From: Novipirellula galeiformis
Lineage (GTDB): Bacteria > Planctomycetota > Planctomycetia > Pirellulales > Pirellulaceae
Assembly (NCBI RefSeq): GCF_007860095.1
Contig: NZ_SJPT01000011.1
Coordinates: 62,001 to 126,000 of the forward strand
DNA: 64,000 bases
Reading direction: 5' to 3'
Shown here: one piece after another, positions 7,955-16,449 of the stretch
Numbering within the stretch: the first letter of the stretch is position 1
Layout of the letters: each line of letters starts with the position of its first letter
Notes under the pieces: model-generated
What the model was told of the DNA's origin: nothing
The model's database searches: none
Seen by the model: only the letters and a program-made list of their open reading frames with translations
Made by a program: the position numbers and the translations under genes

Positions 7955-8794
7955 TTACGCGATCCGGACTTGTCCCGCTTCGCTGACGATTTCGCGAACC
8001 ATCGTTTCTAGTTTCGGCGCGGCCGCATTTGCCGTTGCAATGATCTCGTTCACGTCGGCGGGTTTCAGGGCGTCGGGCAAGCACATGTCGGTGATCACGC
8101 TCAAACCGACCACCTTCAAACCGCAGTGCACCGCGACAATCGTTTCGGGCACCGTGCTCATGCCGACAACATCGGCACCAATCATGCGCAAGAACCGATA
8201 TTCCGCTCGAGTTTCTAGATTGGGGCCGGTCACGGCAACAAAGACCCCTTTGTGGACGGGAATGCCTTCGCGTCGCCCGATTTCCATTGCACGGTCAACC
8301 CATTGTTGATCGTAAGGTTCGCACATGTCGGGAAAGCGAGGTCCTAGGCGATCGTCGTTGACACCAATCAGCGGGTTATCGCCCATCAGATTGATCTGGT
8401 CTTCGATGACCATGATGTCGCCGTTTGAAAAGTAGGGATTCAAACCGCCACACGCGTTGCTGACGATCAGCATCTCGGCGCCGAGGGCTTTGAAAACTCG
8501 CACCGGAAGCGTGATTTGCTTCAGTGGATAGCCTTCGTATTGATGAAAACGGCCCTCCATGGCCACGACCGGTACGCCAGCAAGTTGCCCGCATACCAAC
8601 CGTCCTCGATGGCTCGTCGCCGTCGATGTCGGGAAATGGGGAATGTCCCCGTATTCGATTGAGGTTTCGACTTCGATTTGTTCGGCGAGTCCACCGAGCC
8701 CCGTGCCCAGGATGATACCGACCTTGGGTACTTTCGCAAACTGACTGCGAATTTTTTTACAAGCGTCTTCGATCTTGTCAAATAAATCGAGCAT
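7955..8794 (-). CDS. purine nucleoside phosphorylase paralogue 2 with MTAP-like active-site residues
   Basis: 279 residues, same fold as its neighbour (SHRGRL, GRFHQYEGYPL, SNACGGLNP, GPNLETRAE, GMSTVPE). Three specificity positions differ from paralogue 1 and from the human enzyme. The phosphate-loop Ser is Thr (ILGTGLGG). The base-binding Asn is Asp (VITDM), and the ribose-binding His is Val (ADVNEI); the last two align without gaps over 32 residues with paralogue 1. Thr, Asp and Val are what methylthioadenosine phosphorylase carries at these places, while the Glu typical of PNP is kept. I infer a preference for 6-aminopurine nucleosides, perhaps methylthioadenosine. No strong ribosome-binding site was seen at the ATG. 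Family is certain, substrate is inferred. Confidence 0.9.
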   Translation of the reverse strand: MLDLFDKIEDACKKIRSQFAKVPKVGIILGTGLGGLAEQIEVETSIEYGDIPHFPTSTATSHRGRLVCGQLAGVPVVAMEGRFHQYEGYPLKQITLPVRVFKALGAEMLIVSNACGGLNPYFSNGDIMVIEDQINLMGDNPLIGVNDDRLGPRFPDMCEPYDQQWVDRAMEIGRREGIPVHKGVFVAVTGPNLETRAEYRFLRMIGADVVGMSTVPETIVAVHCGLKVVGLSVITDMCLPDALKPADVNEIIATANAAAPKLETMVREIVSEAGQVRIA

Positions 8795-9260
8795 GGGGGT
8801 GTCGTCAAAAATGAGTCAATGATCAGTTCAGGTTGTGCTACGATCAATGGAAAAAGATCGTAGCGTTTGCCATCGGTAGGTCGGTATCATAGCGCGCCCG
8901 AGCATAGTCTGCGAGCAGACTTGTTTCGGTTAAAATTTTGTTTCGATTAAAATTAAGTACCATTAAGTTCGCGGCACTCCCAACGGCGCCGTGGACTTCC
9001 CAAGTATCGACAATCCACTTCCCACGAACGCTTTGCGTGAACCTTGTCTCTTGATTGCACTTGTCTCTTGATTGCACTGCACAGCGAACTTCACCCCTAA
9101 CTGGTGAATCGCGATTCGCACTACCAAGTAGCAGCATGGTGCCAGAGAGTACATTCGCTAACCCGTTCGACAAAATAACAACGTAGGGATCTTCCCCAAG
9201 GTCCCAAATTTTCCAAACGATTCTCCATTGACTTGCTAATCGAAGGACATCGCCTTTCTT
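8795..9260. other. gene-free stretch with a 17-base tandem duplication
   Basis: Region between divergent genes, lower in GC than its surroundings (AT-rich near 8925-8965). A 17-base unit CTTGTCTCTTGATTGCA is repeated head to tail at 9043-9059 and 9060-9076. It should contain the promoters of paralogue 2 (minus strand) and of the ATPase (plus strand). A 158-codon minus-strand open frame spans most of it, but has no recognisable domain and overlaps the start of the ATPase. Confidence 0.5.
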
Positions 9261-11699
9261 ATGCCAGTTCCCTCCCCCGATGTTTTCGAGAAGCTCGCGT
9301 CGTTTTACCTCGGTCGTCATTACGAGTTAGCCCGCGGCGAACTCAAAGACGATTTGTTAATGTACGACGCCAAAGATCTGTGCACGCATGCGATGTGTGT
9401 GGGGATGACCGGCAGCGGTAAAACGGGGCTTTGTCTGTCGCTCTTAGAGGAAGCCGCGATCGACGGCATTCCCGCGATCTGTGTCGACCCCAAAGGCGAC
9501 TTGGCCAACTTGTTATTGACCTTTCCCGAGCTCCGTTCTGAAGATTTCAAGCCGTGGCTCGAGCAAGGGGAAGCGACTCGCAAAGGGGTGACCCTCGACC
9601 AACTCGCGACAGACAAGGCTGCGATGTGGCGGAAGGGACTCGCACAATGGGGGCAGGACGGCGAGCGCATTGCCAAGTTTCGCAACAGCGTCGATATCGC
9701 CATCTACACCCCCGGCAGCAATGCGGGCATTCCGCTGACCGTGCTCAAGAGTTTTGATGCACCACCACCGGAAGTGTTGGCCGATTCGGACGCCATGCGT
9801 GAACGGATCACAGGGTCCGCCTCGGGGCTGCTGACCTTGATGGGCATCAATGCCGATCCGCTGCTCTCGCGTGAGCACATTTTGGTTTCGACGATCCTCA
9901 GTGTGTGTTGGCAAGAGGGCCGAAACGTCAATGTCGGCGAGCTGATCGGATTGATTCAATCACCTCCGATCCAACGTGTTGGCGTCCTCGACTTGGATTC
10001 GTTTATGCCGCCGTCGGACCGCGCCAAGTTGGCGATGCAGCTGAACAATCTGCTTGCCTCGCCCGCGTTCTCGACTTGGCTTGATGGTGAACCGCTATCG
10101 ATCTCGAAGCTGCTGTATACCGACGATGGCAAACCACGCGTATCGATCCTTTCGATCGCCCACCTTAATGACAACGAACGGATGTTCTTTCTGACCATCC
10201 TGCTGAACGAATTGCTCGCTTGGATGCGCACTCAGAGTGGAACGAGTTCTTTACGAGCGTTGTTCTACATGGACGAAATTGCTGGCTACTTCCCACCGGT
10301 TGCCAATCCGCCTTCCAAGCCGCCGATGCTAACGCTGCTAAAACAGGCTCGTGCTTATGGTTTGGGGATTGTCTTGGCGACGCAAAACCCCGTCGATCTC
10401 GACTACAAAGGGTTGTCGAACATCGGAACTTGGTTCCTCGGGCGATTGCAAACCGAACGCGACAAGGCACGCGTGCTCGAAGGGCTCGAGGGATCCGCCG
10501 TCCAATCGGGACATCCGTTCGATCGAGCCGCGATGGAACAGAAACTCGCCTCGCTCGGCAATCGTGTGTTCTTGATGAACAACGTCCACGACGATGCCCC
10601 TAGCACGTTCCAAACACGTTGGGCACTTTCGTTTCTAGCCGGACCGCTCGCGCGAGACCAAATCGGCCGCTTGATGGCCGAACGCAAAAGGTTGCTTCAC
10701 GAAACAAACCGAGAACAAAAATCAGAATCGATCCAAGAGGAGCCGGTTGCTCCAACGCGCCCAGTGATCCCGAGTGGAATCAACGAGCGATTCCTGGTGC
10801 CCACCGAGAGGGCGAACGCAGACGCTCGTTTAGTCTATCGAGCGGCGGTTTATGCCGAAGGAACGTTGCACCACATCCGCAGTTCGGCCAACCTTGATGT
10901 TTGGAGCGACGTTCGCTTATTGGTGCGCTGTGGTAACGGCGTCCCCGAAGAGCTTTGGGAAACCAGTGAATTGGTTCCGCGCGACATCGAACTGGAAGAT
11001 CAACCCGACGGTGATTATGCGTTCAGCGAATTACCTAACGGGTTGCGGAACGCTAAGCGATTCAAGAATTATGAAAAACAGTTCAAGGATTACTTGTATC
11101 GCCATCACACGATGACGTTGTACAAAAGTTCGCTGCTACGCAGCTACGCTCCGGGGGGAGTCAGCGAAACCGATGCGAGGACCTCTTTCCAGCAAGCGGC
11201 CCGCGAAGAACGCGATCGGCAAGTGGAGAAACTTCGTGACAAATTTGCTGGCAAGATGAAAGCGTTGGACAAGCGAATCCAAGCGGCCAACGATCGAATC
11301 GCGGTGGAAGAAGCACAGTACTCCCAAGCGAAATTGTCCACCGTGTTGTCGTTTGGCGCTTCGCTGGTCGGTGCCTTTCTTGGTAAAAAGATGGCGAGTC
11401 GTACGAACGTTTCAAAAATGTCCACGGCCGCACGGGGAGTCGGGCGGGCAGCACAACAGCGCGCCGATGTCACGCGAGCCGAAGACACCGCTCGATCGCT
11501 GGCCTTGGAAATGACCGAGCTCGACCAGGAACTGCGAGAAGAGATCGCCGTCTTCAATGAGAAGTACGATGTCAATCATCTGGAGCTCGAAACCACGGTC
11601 ATTGCTCCACGCAAAAGCGACCTAAAGGTGACCGAGCCGATGATCGTTTGGACTCCATGGCAAGTCGACTCAAGCGGCATCGCAACCAGGCTCTTCTGA
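9261..11699 (+). CDS. HerA/FtsK-like P-loop ATPase with C-terminal coiled coils
   Basis: 812 residues. Walker A GMTGSGKT lies near residue 49 and is followed by CVDPKGDLANLL, the strand-turn typical of DUF87/HerA ATPases. The Walker B strand ALFYMDEIAGYF is near 335. GTWFLGRLQTERDKARV near 390 supplies a conserved arginine region typical of these ring ATPases. Residues 640-690 and 730-775 are strongly charged and predicted coiled coil, with a glycine-zipper-like segment FGASLVGAFLGKKM around 697-711 between them, perhaps a membrane-contact hairpin. Such hexameric ATPases move DNA or other polymers. No NurA nuclease, SIR2 or DUF4297 partner is next to it, so a defence role is not supported by context. 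AAGGA precedes the ATG at a slightly long distance. Confidence 0.85.
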   Translation: MPVPSPDVFEKLASFYLGRHYELARGELKDDLLMYDAKDLCTHAMCVGMTGSGKTGLCLSLLEEAAIDGIPAICVDPKGDLANLLLTFPELRSEDFKPWLEQGEATRKGVTLDQLATDKAAMWRKGLAQWGQDGERIAKFRNSVDIAIYTPGSNAGIPLTVLKSFDAPPPEVLADSDAMRERITGSASGLLTLMGINADPLLSREHILVSTILSVCWQEGRNVNVGELIGLIQSPPIQRVGVLDLDSFMPPSDRAKLAMQLNNLLASPAFSTWLDGEPLSISKLLYTDDGKPRVSILSIAHLNDNERMFFLTILLNELLAWMRTQSGTSSLRALFYMDEIAGYFPPVANPPSKPPMLTLLKQARAYGLGIVLATQNPVDLDYKGLSNIGTWFLGRLQTERDKARVLEGLEGSAVQSGHPFDRAAMEQKLASLGNRVFLMNNVHDDAPSTFQTRWALSFLAGPLARDQIGRLMAERKRLLHETNREQKSESIQEEPVAPTRPVIPSGINERFLVPTERANADARLVYRAAVYAEGTLHHIRSSANLDVWSDVRLLVRCGNGVPEELWETSELVPRDIELEDQPDGDYAFSELPNGLRNAKRFKNYEKQFKDYLYRHHTMTLYKSSLLRSYAPGGVSETDARTSFQQAAREERDRQVEKLRDKFAGKMKALDKRIQAANDRIAVEEAQYSQAKLSTVLSFGASLVGAFLGKKMASRTNVSKMSTAARGVGRAAQQRADVTRAEDTARSLALEMTELDQELREEIAVFNEKYDVNHLELETTVIAPRKSDLKVTEPMIVWTPWQVDSSGIATRLF

Positions 11700-11729
11700 A
11701 TGCGTCACGACTTGGTCAACGATCGCCGC

Positions 11730-12065
11730 TCACTCGTCGCTGCCAACGTTACCGCCGTAGCGTGCGAAAACGGATTTGATATGAGGGGTTAAGATTTCGA
11801 TCAAGCCCGTGTCATCCGCCGAGAGCGAGCGGCCCGCATCGATCTCGTTTTGGTGTGCGGCCATCACGATTGCCGCGACCACATGCTCGAAATCGACGGG
11901 CAAACGGGTTGGCGTTTCAAGGCGTAGGGCGAGGTCGAACAAGGCATCGTGGACCGACGGATCGATCGTCGCGTGTCCCGCAGCGTTAAGCGAAATGCCA
12001 GGTACAATTTGACGCGGAACAATTTGACGTGGAATGATGGGGCGTTCGATATTCATGAGACGCAT
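11730..12065 (-). CDS. small conserved-looking hypothetical protein
   Basis: About 111 residues from ATG 12065, or three fewer from ATG 12056. An upstream ATG in the same frame at 12251 would overlap the next gene extensively and is unlikely. The N-terminus has a short duplicated element (RQIVP twice). The rest looks like two or three amphipathic helices (DALFDLALRLE, VDFEHVVAAIVMAAHQNEI, LIEILTPHIKSVFARYG) with an acidic C-terminus. No signal peptide, no membrane segment, no known domain recognised. It is convergent with the ATPase gene, 30 bases away, and follows the EEP-family gene at close spacing, so it may be co-transcribed with that. Confidence 0.6.
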   Translation of the reverse strand: MRLMNIERPIIPRQIVPRQIVPGISLNAAGHATIDPSVHDALFDLALRLETPTRLPVDFEHVVAAIVMAAHQNEIDAGRSLSADDTGLIEILTPHIKSVFARYGGNVGSDE

Positions 12066-12112
12066 TGTAGCGGGTTGTTTGCTCTTGGAAGCGTTTTTAC
12101 AACGGATCTGAA

Positions 12113-13141
12113 TCAGCGAAAGTCGACGATGACGGGGCGATGATCCGAACCGATCGAGGGGCCGACCATGCGATCCGCAATCTCGATCTCGGATCCAACC
12201 AAAACATGGTCGATCGCGAGGCCCGGGAACGGTAATGACGTCGGATTCCATGTGCTCTGCAATCCTTGTCCCCGTGAGGAGTCGCGTAAGCCCGATTCCT
12301 TCAACAACCGCTTAAACCAATAGGACCATGGCGTACTGTTTAAGTCACCTGCCACGATCGTGCGATGGCTCCCCCTTTGCTGCACCTCTTTGGCAACTCC
12401 CTTAAACGCACGATTGCGAGCGGTCCATGTCGAATGACGGATCGGTGGTAAGGGGTGCGTGGCAATTAATTGCAATTCGGTGCCGTCGGGTAGCTGGAAT
12501 TCCGCAATCAAAGATGGCAATTGGATCTCCGGTGAGAACGAAATGACCTCGCATTTGGACCAGCGATGTTTGCTGAACATTGCGATGCCAAAGTTGTCAT
12601 CGCGAGGCTCTAGTCGGTGATAAGGATACTTCTGGTGTAAGCCTCGTTGGATCGCCTGGGTCCAAGCGTTGTCGGTTTCTTGTAAGAGGACAAAATCAGG
12701 GTCCATTTGATCGATCGATTGCAACACCAAGCTCTTGTTCGTATTGCGAGTCAGTACGTTTGCGGTCATCAATCGATACGTCTTGCCGGTCATGGGCTTC
12801 GGTGGCCAGTAGTATGGCGTCAGGGTGGTCGCCATGCCGATGCCAACTAGCACACATGCGGTGGCGACGCGTCTGCGGCCGAGCATCGCCAACATCACTC
12901 CCGAAGCCAACACCGCAATTGTTGCCTGGACGCGTAGGTGGCTGGCGAGATCCAGCAAAAAATGCCACTTCCCCAACATTCCGGCGATCATCGTGACGAG
13001 AGAGAAAACCGAAATCGCCACCAGTAGATTTGCGACGGAACGCTTCACAAGTCGCCCATCGGAATGCGTCTCCCTGAAGAGGTTGTTTTCGCTATCGGGT
13101 TGGGGAGCATCGTGATGCGTCATCGAGAGTGTGATTTTCAT
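12113..13141 (-). CDS. membrane-anchored endonuclease/exonuclease/phosphatase (EEP) family protein
   Basis: 342 residues. Two or three hydrophobic segments occupy about residues 35-110 and the catalytic domain follows, probably outside the membrane. EEP landmarks: LMTANVL (first strand with Asn), FVLLQETD with the metal-binding Glu, IATHPLPP, VAGDLNSTPWSYW with the Asp-x-Asn pair, and the terminal SDHRPVIVDF with the Asp-His catalytic dyad. All are intact, so a metal-dependent phosphoesterase is expected; substrate (DNA, phosphoinositide-like or other phosphodiester) cannot be told. It follows the spermidine-synthase-like gene by 47 bases on the same strand, suggesting co-transcription. Confidence 0.88.
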   Translation of the reverse strand: MKITLSMTHHDAPQPDSENNLFRETHSDGRLVKRSVANLLVAISVFSLVTMIAGMLGKWHFLLDLASHLRVQATIAVLASGVMLAMLGRRRVATACVLVGIGMATTLTPYYWPPKPMTGKTYRLMTANVLTRNTNKSLVLQSIDQMDPDFVLLQETDNAWTQAIQRGLHQKYPYHRLEPRDDNFGIAMFSKHRWSKCEVISFSPEIQLPSLIAEFQLPDGTELQLIATHPLPPIRHSTWTARNRAFKGVAKEVQQRGSHRTIVAGDLNSTPWSYWFKRLLKESGLRDSSRGQGLQSTWNPTSLPFPGLAIDHVLVGSEIEIADRMVGPSIGSDHRPVIVDFR

Positions 13142-13188
13142 AACTCGAAGTGTAGGCGAGGGAATCTTTCTCTTGATTCGGTCCCTCG

Positions 13189-15732
13189 CTAACGCTGCGG
13201 GGTATGATTTGCTGAGGAAAACGGAAATAACCCAACTTCAAAACTTGCTTCGGTCCCTCGCGACACGGTTTCGACTTCGGGGAACAACACCGTACGCTGC
13301 CACGAGCGATTGCTCGGTGGTGGCGAATCGGGCGTTTGCAAATACGTCATTGAGTCGTCTGGATTGGTTTCGAGCGTTTGTTTTAGAAAGTCTCGAAGGA
13401 TGTTGCGACGAAGTAGGTTTCCGCTGCGGTGGGACACTGGTGAATGAAACTCGACCCAGGGATGCTCGTCCGTGTTCAAGCGAGCTCCCTCGTGTCGCGG
13501 CCAATCCCCCGCATACCACTCGACGATTCGAGTGGGCGTGGCGAAGGAAGCATCCTCGAATTGACCGGTTGCCGTTAAACGGTTTAAGCGTTGTTGCATT
13601 TCACTTTCGTTAATTCGCAGCCCATGCTCGGAAGCCACCAACGCCAAAATGGGACGCGACCCGTGCAATCGGCCCCACCACAGCGTCACGTGGGGAAACA
13701 CACTGCGAAGGCTGTCCGCGATCATGCGGAATTCGTCGGTCCCGAGTTGATAGAGTGGCAACCATTGGCACAGCAAACCCGATTCGCGCAATCGTGTTCT
13801 TGCCAACGCAAATTGCTCAACGGTGTACAGGTAGCCGGTTTCACTTTCCCAGGGGACAAATAAATCGGAAACGATGACGTCGTAGGTTTGCTCGGTCGTC
13901 GCCAAAAAGTGACGCGCGTCGTCAACGATCATGGTCGTCCGCGGCTCATCGACGATGTTGCGGTTTTCCTCGGCAAGCATGCGCACCGCATCGACGACTT
14001 CGGGGATCAATTCGACAATGTCGATTGACCGCAGCTCGCGATGCGGAACGGCACCCGCGGCAGTCATTCCGGTCCCGAGACCGAGAAAGGCAACGTCGCG
14101 GGGTTGGGGATGGAGCAGTAACGGCAAGTGAGCTTGCCGAAATTCACGTGTGGCGTTGCTGCCGGTGGCTCCGAAGCGGTAGTGTAAATTTTGACGCACC
14201 TTTTTGACGCCGCTCTTGCTGTCTTGGACCACATCGATCCATCCGTAACTGGAGTGCCAACGGCGTAGCAACGTTTCGGACCCTTCGTCACGAACCCATG
14301 CTTCGGGATTGGTCACCGCGAGTGGCAGACAGCTGATGCCGGCTAGGACCACGGCGATGGCAATTCGTGTCGGCCGGAGACTGTTGACTAGACACGCAAT
14401 CGCTGGGATCAACATGACAAAGGCAACCATGGCAAACGACTTCCAAAGCCCTGCCGCGGGGAACAAGACAAAACTGCTCAAGATTGCACCCAAGGCCGCT
14501 GCGATCGTGTTGACGAGTGTGAAACGGCTCACGTCGCGGCTATCGAGTTGCCCCTGGCTGCTGTACGCGGCCCAAGCCGAGGGCAGAAACACCCCTGCCG
14601 AAAATGCAACCGGCAACGTCATTGCCAAGACGAGCAACAAGCCGCCTAAGTAATAAGAGGCAAAGGTTTGCCCGGCACGAAAGTATTCCAAGCGAGTCCC
14701 GATGATAAAACCAAACACCGAAACGGAAATTGCGATCGCCGCGAAACCACTGCCCCCCATCACGATCGTTTTAGGCGAAAAGCGAACGAGCAGCCTTCGT
14801 ACGACCAGCGCGCTGAGCGAAAGTCCCAGCAGAAAACCGATCAACACGAACGAAAACGTATACGTGCTGTTGTGGAAAACCAGACTGAATAGCCGCGTGT
14901 AGAGGACTTCCAAGGCCAACGTGCCTGCGCCCGAAACGATCACCGCCATGATCCAAAAACGGGTGTCGGAATCGCCGGGATGGTGGGACGTCGGGATCAT
15001 CGCCTTGGTTGTCGGTTGGTCCGTCGTCGGCGCTGCTATCGATGATGCTCTGCTTCGCATCCGAATCGCAGCCGCGGCACAGGCAAAGGAAATGATCGCA
15101 GCGAGCTGACTGCTTCGCGTGACGCCGACGGTAGCCAACAGCACCGAGGATGCGGCGATCACGCCGAGCACGGCACCGAGCACATTGAATCCGTACGCAC
15201 GTATCAAACGATCGCGATGGCCGAAGCCGTCATTCGAGTCGGTGAGCGAGCGACGCAGCATCTCGTTCATGATCGGCAACGTCGCGCCGAGTGCGATCGT
15301 CGCGGGCGCCAGTAGCAACAGGCTGAAGATCACCCGTGAGACCAATTGCAGGTTCGCATCACTCGATTGCAGTAGGGGATCAAGAAAGGATCGCGTGCTC
15401 AGATTCACGCACACAGGAATTGCAATCGCCCAAAGTCCCGCGATCAGTTCGCAAGTCGCATAGCCGCGAAACGGACACATTCGACTGGCGAGTCGACCCC
15501 CGATGGCATAGCCGATCGCCATGCCGCCGAAGTACGCCGCCAAAACCACCGCGGCAGCGTGAGAGGTGTGGCCGAACAACAAACCCAATTGCCGGTTCCA
15601 GCTGACCTCGTAAACGAGGGCAGCGAAACCCGATGCTGTGAAAATCAGGTAAAACGGCAACAGACGCGCCGAAGCACTGAGCAGCAAGGGAACGGGGGAA
15701 CGCGGACTTGACGCGGATCGGTTGTGTTCCAT
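13189..15732 (-). CDS. multi-pass membrane protein fused to a spermidine-synthase-like domain
   Basis: 847 residues from ATG 15732, which is preceded by AAGGAG; earlier in-frame ATGs (15855, 15792) would overlap the upstream gene and lack such a site. The first 480 residues hold a dozen or so hydrophobic segments (for example LPFYLIFTASGFAALVYEV and TFSFVLIGFLLGLSLSALVV), the MFS-like half of fused spermidine synthases. The C-terminal methyltransferase-fold domain has the nucleotide loop FLGLGTGMTAAG near 545, DIVELIPEVV, VDDARHFL and VIVSDLF. The DSTDP-type acidic loop that handles the polyamine in true spermidine synthase reads SDLFVPWE, so polyamine synthesis is uncertain. Function remains open. 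Confidence 0.85.
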   Translation of the reverse strand: MEHNRSASSPRSPVPLLLSASARLLPFYLIFTASGFAALVYEVSWNRQLGLLFGHTSHAAAVVLAAYFGGMAIGYAIGGRLASRMCPFRGYATCELIAGLWAIAIPVCVNLSTRSFLDPLLQSSDANLQLVSRVIFSLLLLAPATIALGATLPIMNEMLRRSLTDSNDGFGHRDRLIRAYGFNVLGAVLGVIAASSVLLATVGVTRSSQLAAIISFACAAAAIRMRSRASSIAAPTTDQPTTKAMIPTSHHPGDSDTRFWIMAVIVSGAGTLALEVLYTRLFSLVFHNSTYTFSFVLIGFLLGLSLSALVVRRLLVRFSPKTIVMGGSGFAAIAISVSVFGFIIGTRLEYFRAGQTFASYYLGGLLLVLAMTLPVAFSAGVFLPSAWAAYSSQGQLDSRDVSRFTLVNTIAAALGAILSSFVLFPAAGLWKSFAMVAFVMLIPAIACLVNSLRPTRIAIAVVLAGISCLPLAVTNPEAWVRDEGSETLLRRWHSSYGWIDVVQDSKSGVKKVRQNLHYRFGATGSNATREFRQAHLPLLLHPQPRDVAFLGLGTGMTAAGAVPHRELRSIDIVELIPEVVDAVRMLAEENRNIVDEPRTTMIVDDARHFLATTEQTYDVIVSDLFVPWESETGYLYTVEQFALARTRLRESGLLCQWLPLYQLGTDEFRMIADSLRSVFPHVTLWWGRLHGSRPILALVASEHGLRINESEMQQRLNRLTATGQFEDASFATPTRIVEWYAGDWPRHEGARLNTDEHPWVEFHSPVSHRSGNLLRRNILRDFLKQTLETNPDDSMTYLQTPDSPPPSNRSWQRTVLFPEVETVSRGTEASFEVGLFPFSSANHTPQR

Positions 15733-15805
15733 CACGCCGTTTTCTCCTTGGCTGTTGTTCTTCGACACACGCTCGCCGTTTTTAATGGGCATCGTTAATG
15801 ATGAG

Positions 15806-16348
15806 TTAGTGATCGTGTCCATGATCATGGTCATGATCGTGATGAATTTCGCCACGATAAGGCGTGCCGTTGATGGTGACGCTCAACTTGGGGGCGGAAG
15901 CATCGTCGTCGATGTGTCCGACCAGCTCAGCATCGGCCAGGGTGAAGCGAGACGATTTGCCCGCGGGGTCGCTCGCATCCGGGCTGGCGGCAAGCTTGAA
16001 TTGCTCGGGAGTCCCGTCGTGTAACAAGTTGATCGTCAAATCCGATGCGTCGATGGGGACCGCTTTTTTCGCAGAGGAATCGAGGATGTAAACGGTCACC
16101 GATTTGTCATCGTGAATGACTTCGGCATGGAATTCTTCGTTGCCGAGCTCGACCAACGTACCATGGTGCGGCCCTTCGCTGGGATGGTTGTGTACGTCGG
16201 CGGTGGCGGGCGGAGGCCCGTCCATGGTGACCTCGGTGTTCGATGCGCTCAGATTGGTGTCCGTGGTGGAGTCGGCCGTCTTGTCGCCACAGCCGGTGGT
16301 CAACATCATTAGGCCCGCGGTGATGGTTGCGAAGTAGGTGATGCGCAT
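15806..16348 (-). CDS. His-rich lipoprotein of the metal-efflux locus
   Basis: 180 residues from ATG 16348, with AGAAAGAAG upstream. Signal peptide with lipobox LTTGC places the mature protein on a membrane facing the periplasm. The mature N-terminus has HNHPSEGPHHG, and the C-terminus ends in an alternating His/Asp tail (HHDHDHDHGHDH), both likely to bind divalent metal. The middle is beta-rich and unrecognised. It is the last gene of the czc-like run, 101 bases behind czcA, suggesting a metal-binding accessory lipoprotein or chaperone for the efflux pump. No family name was recognised. Confidence 0.8.
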   Translation of the reverse strand: MRITYFATITAGLMMLTTGCGDKTADSTTDTNLSASNTEVTMDGPPPATADVHNHPSEGPHHGTLVELGNEEFHAEVIHDDKSVTVYILDSSAKKAVPIDASDLTINLLHDGTPEQFKLAASPDASDPAGKSSRFTLADAELVGHIDDDASAPKLSVTINGTPYRGEIHHDHDHDHGHDH

Positions 16349-16449
16349 GGGGATCTTCTTTCTGTGAAAAAAAGGGAGGAAGTGAACGTGGAAGGAGGAC
16401 AGGATAGGATTGTGAAGGGGCGTCTCGTACTGCATTATTTTGGGTCGAT

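Noticed and set aside
8844-9320. 158-codon minus-strand frame between paralogue 2 and the ATPase
   Set aside because: Overlaps the first 60 bases of the ATPase gene, crosses a 17-base tandem duplication that is not a multiple of three, and shows no recognisable domain. Kept out, though conservation in relatives would change this.
9261-11699. HerA-type anti-phage system
   Set aside because: Defence HerA systems need an adjacent SIR2, DUF4297 or NurA effector. Neighbours here are a purine phosphorylase and a small unrelated protein.
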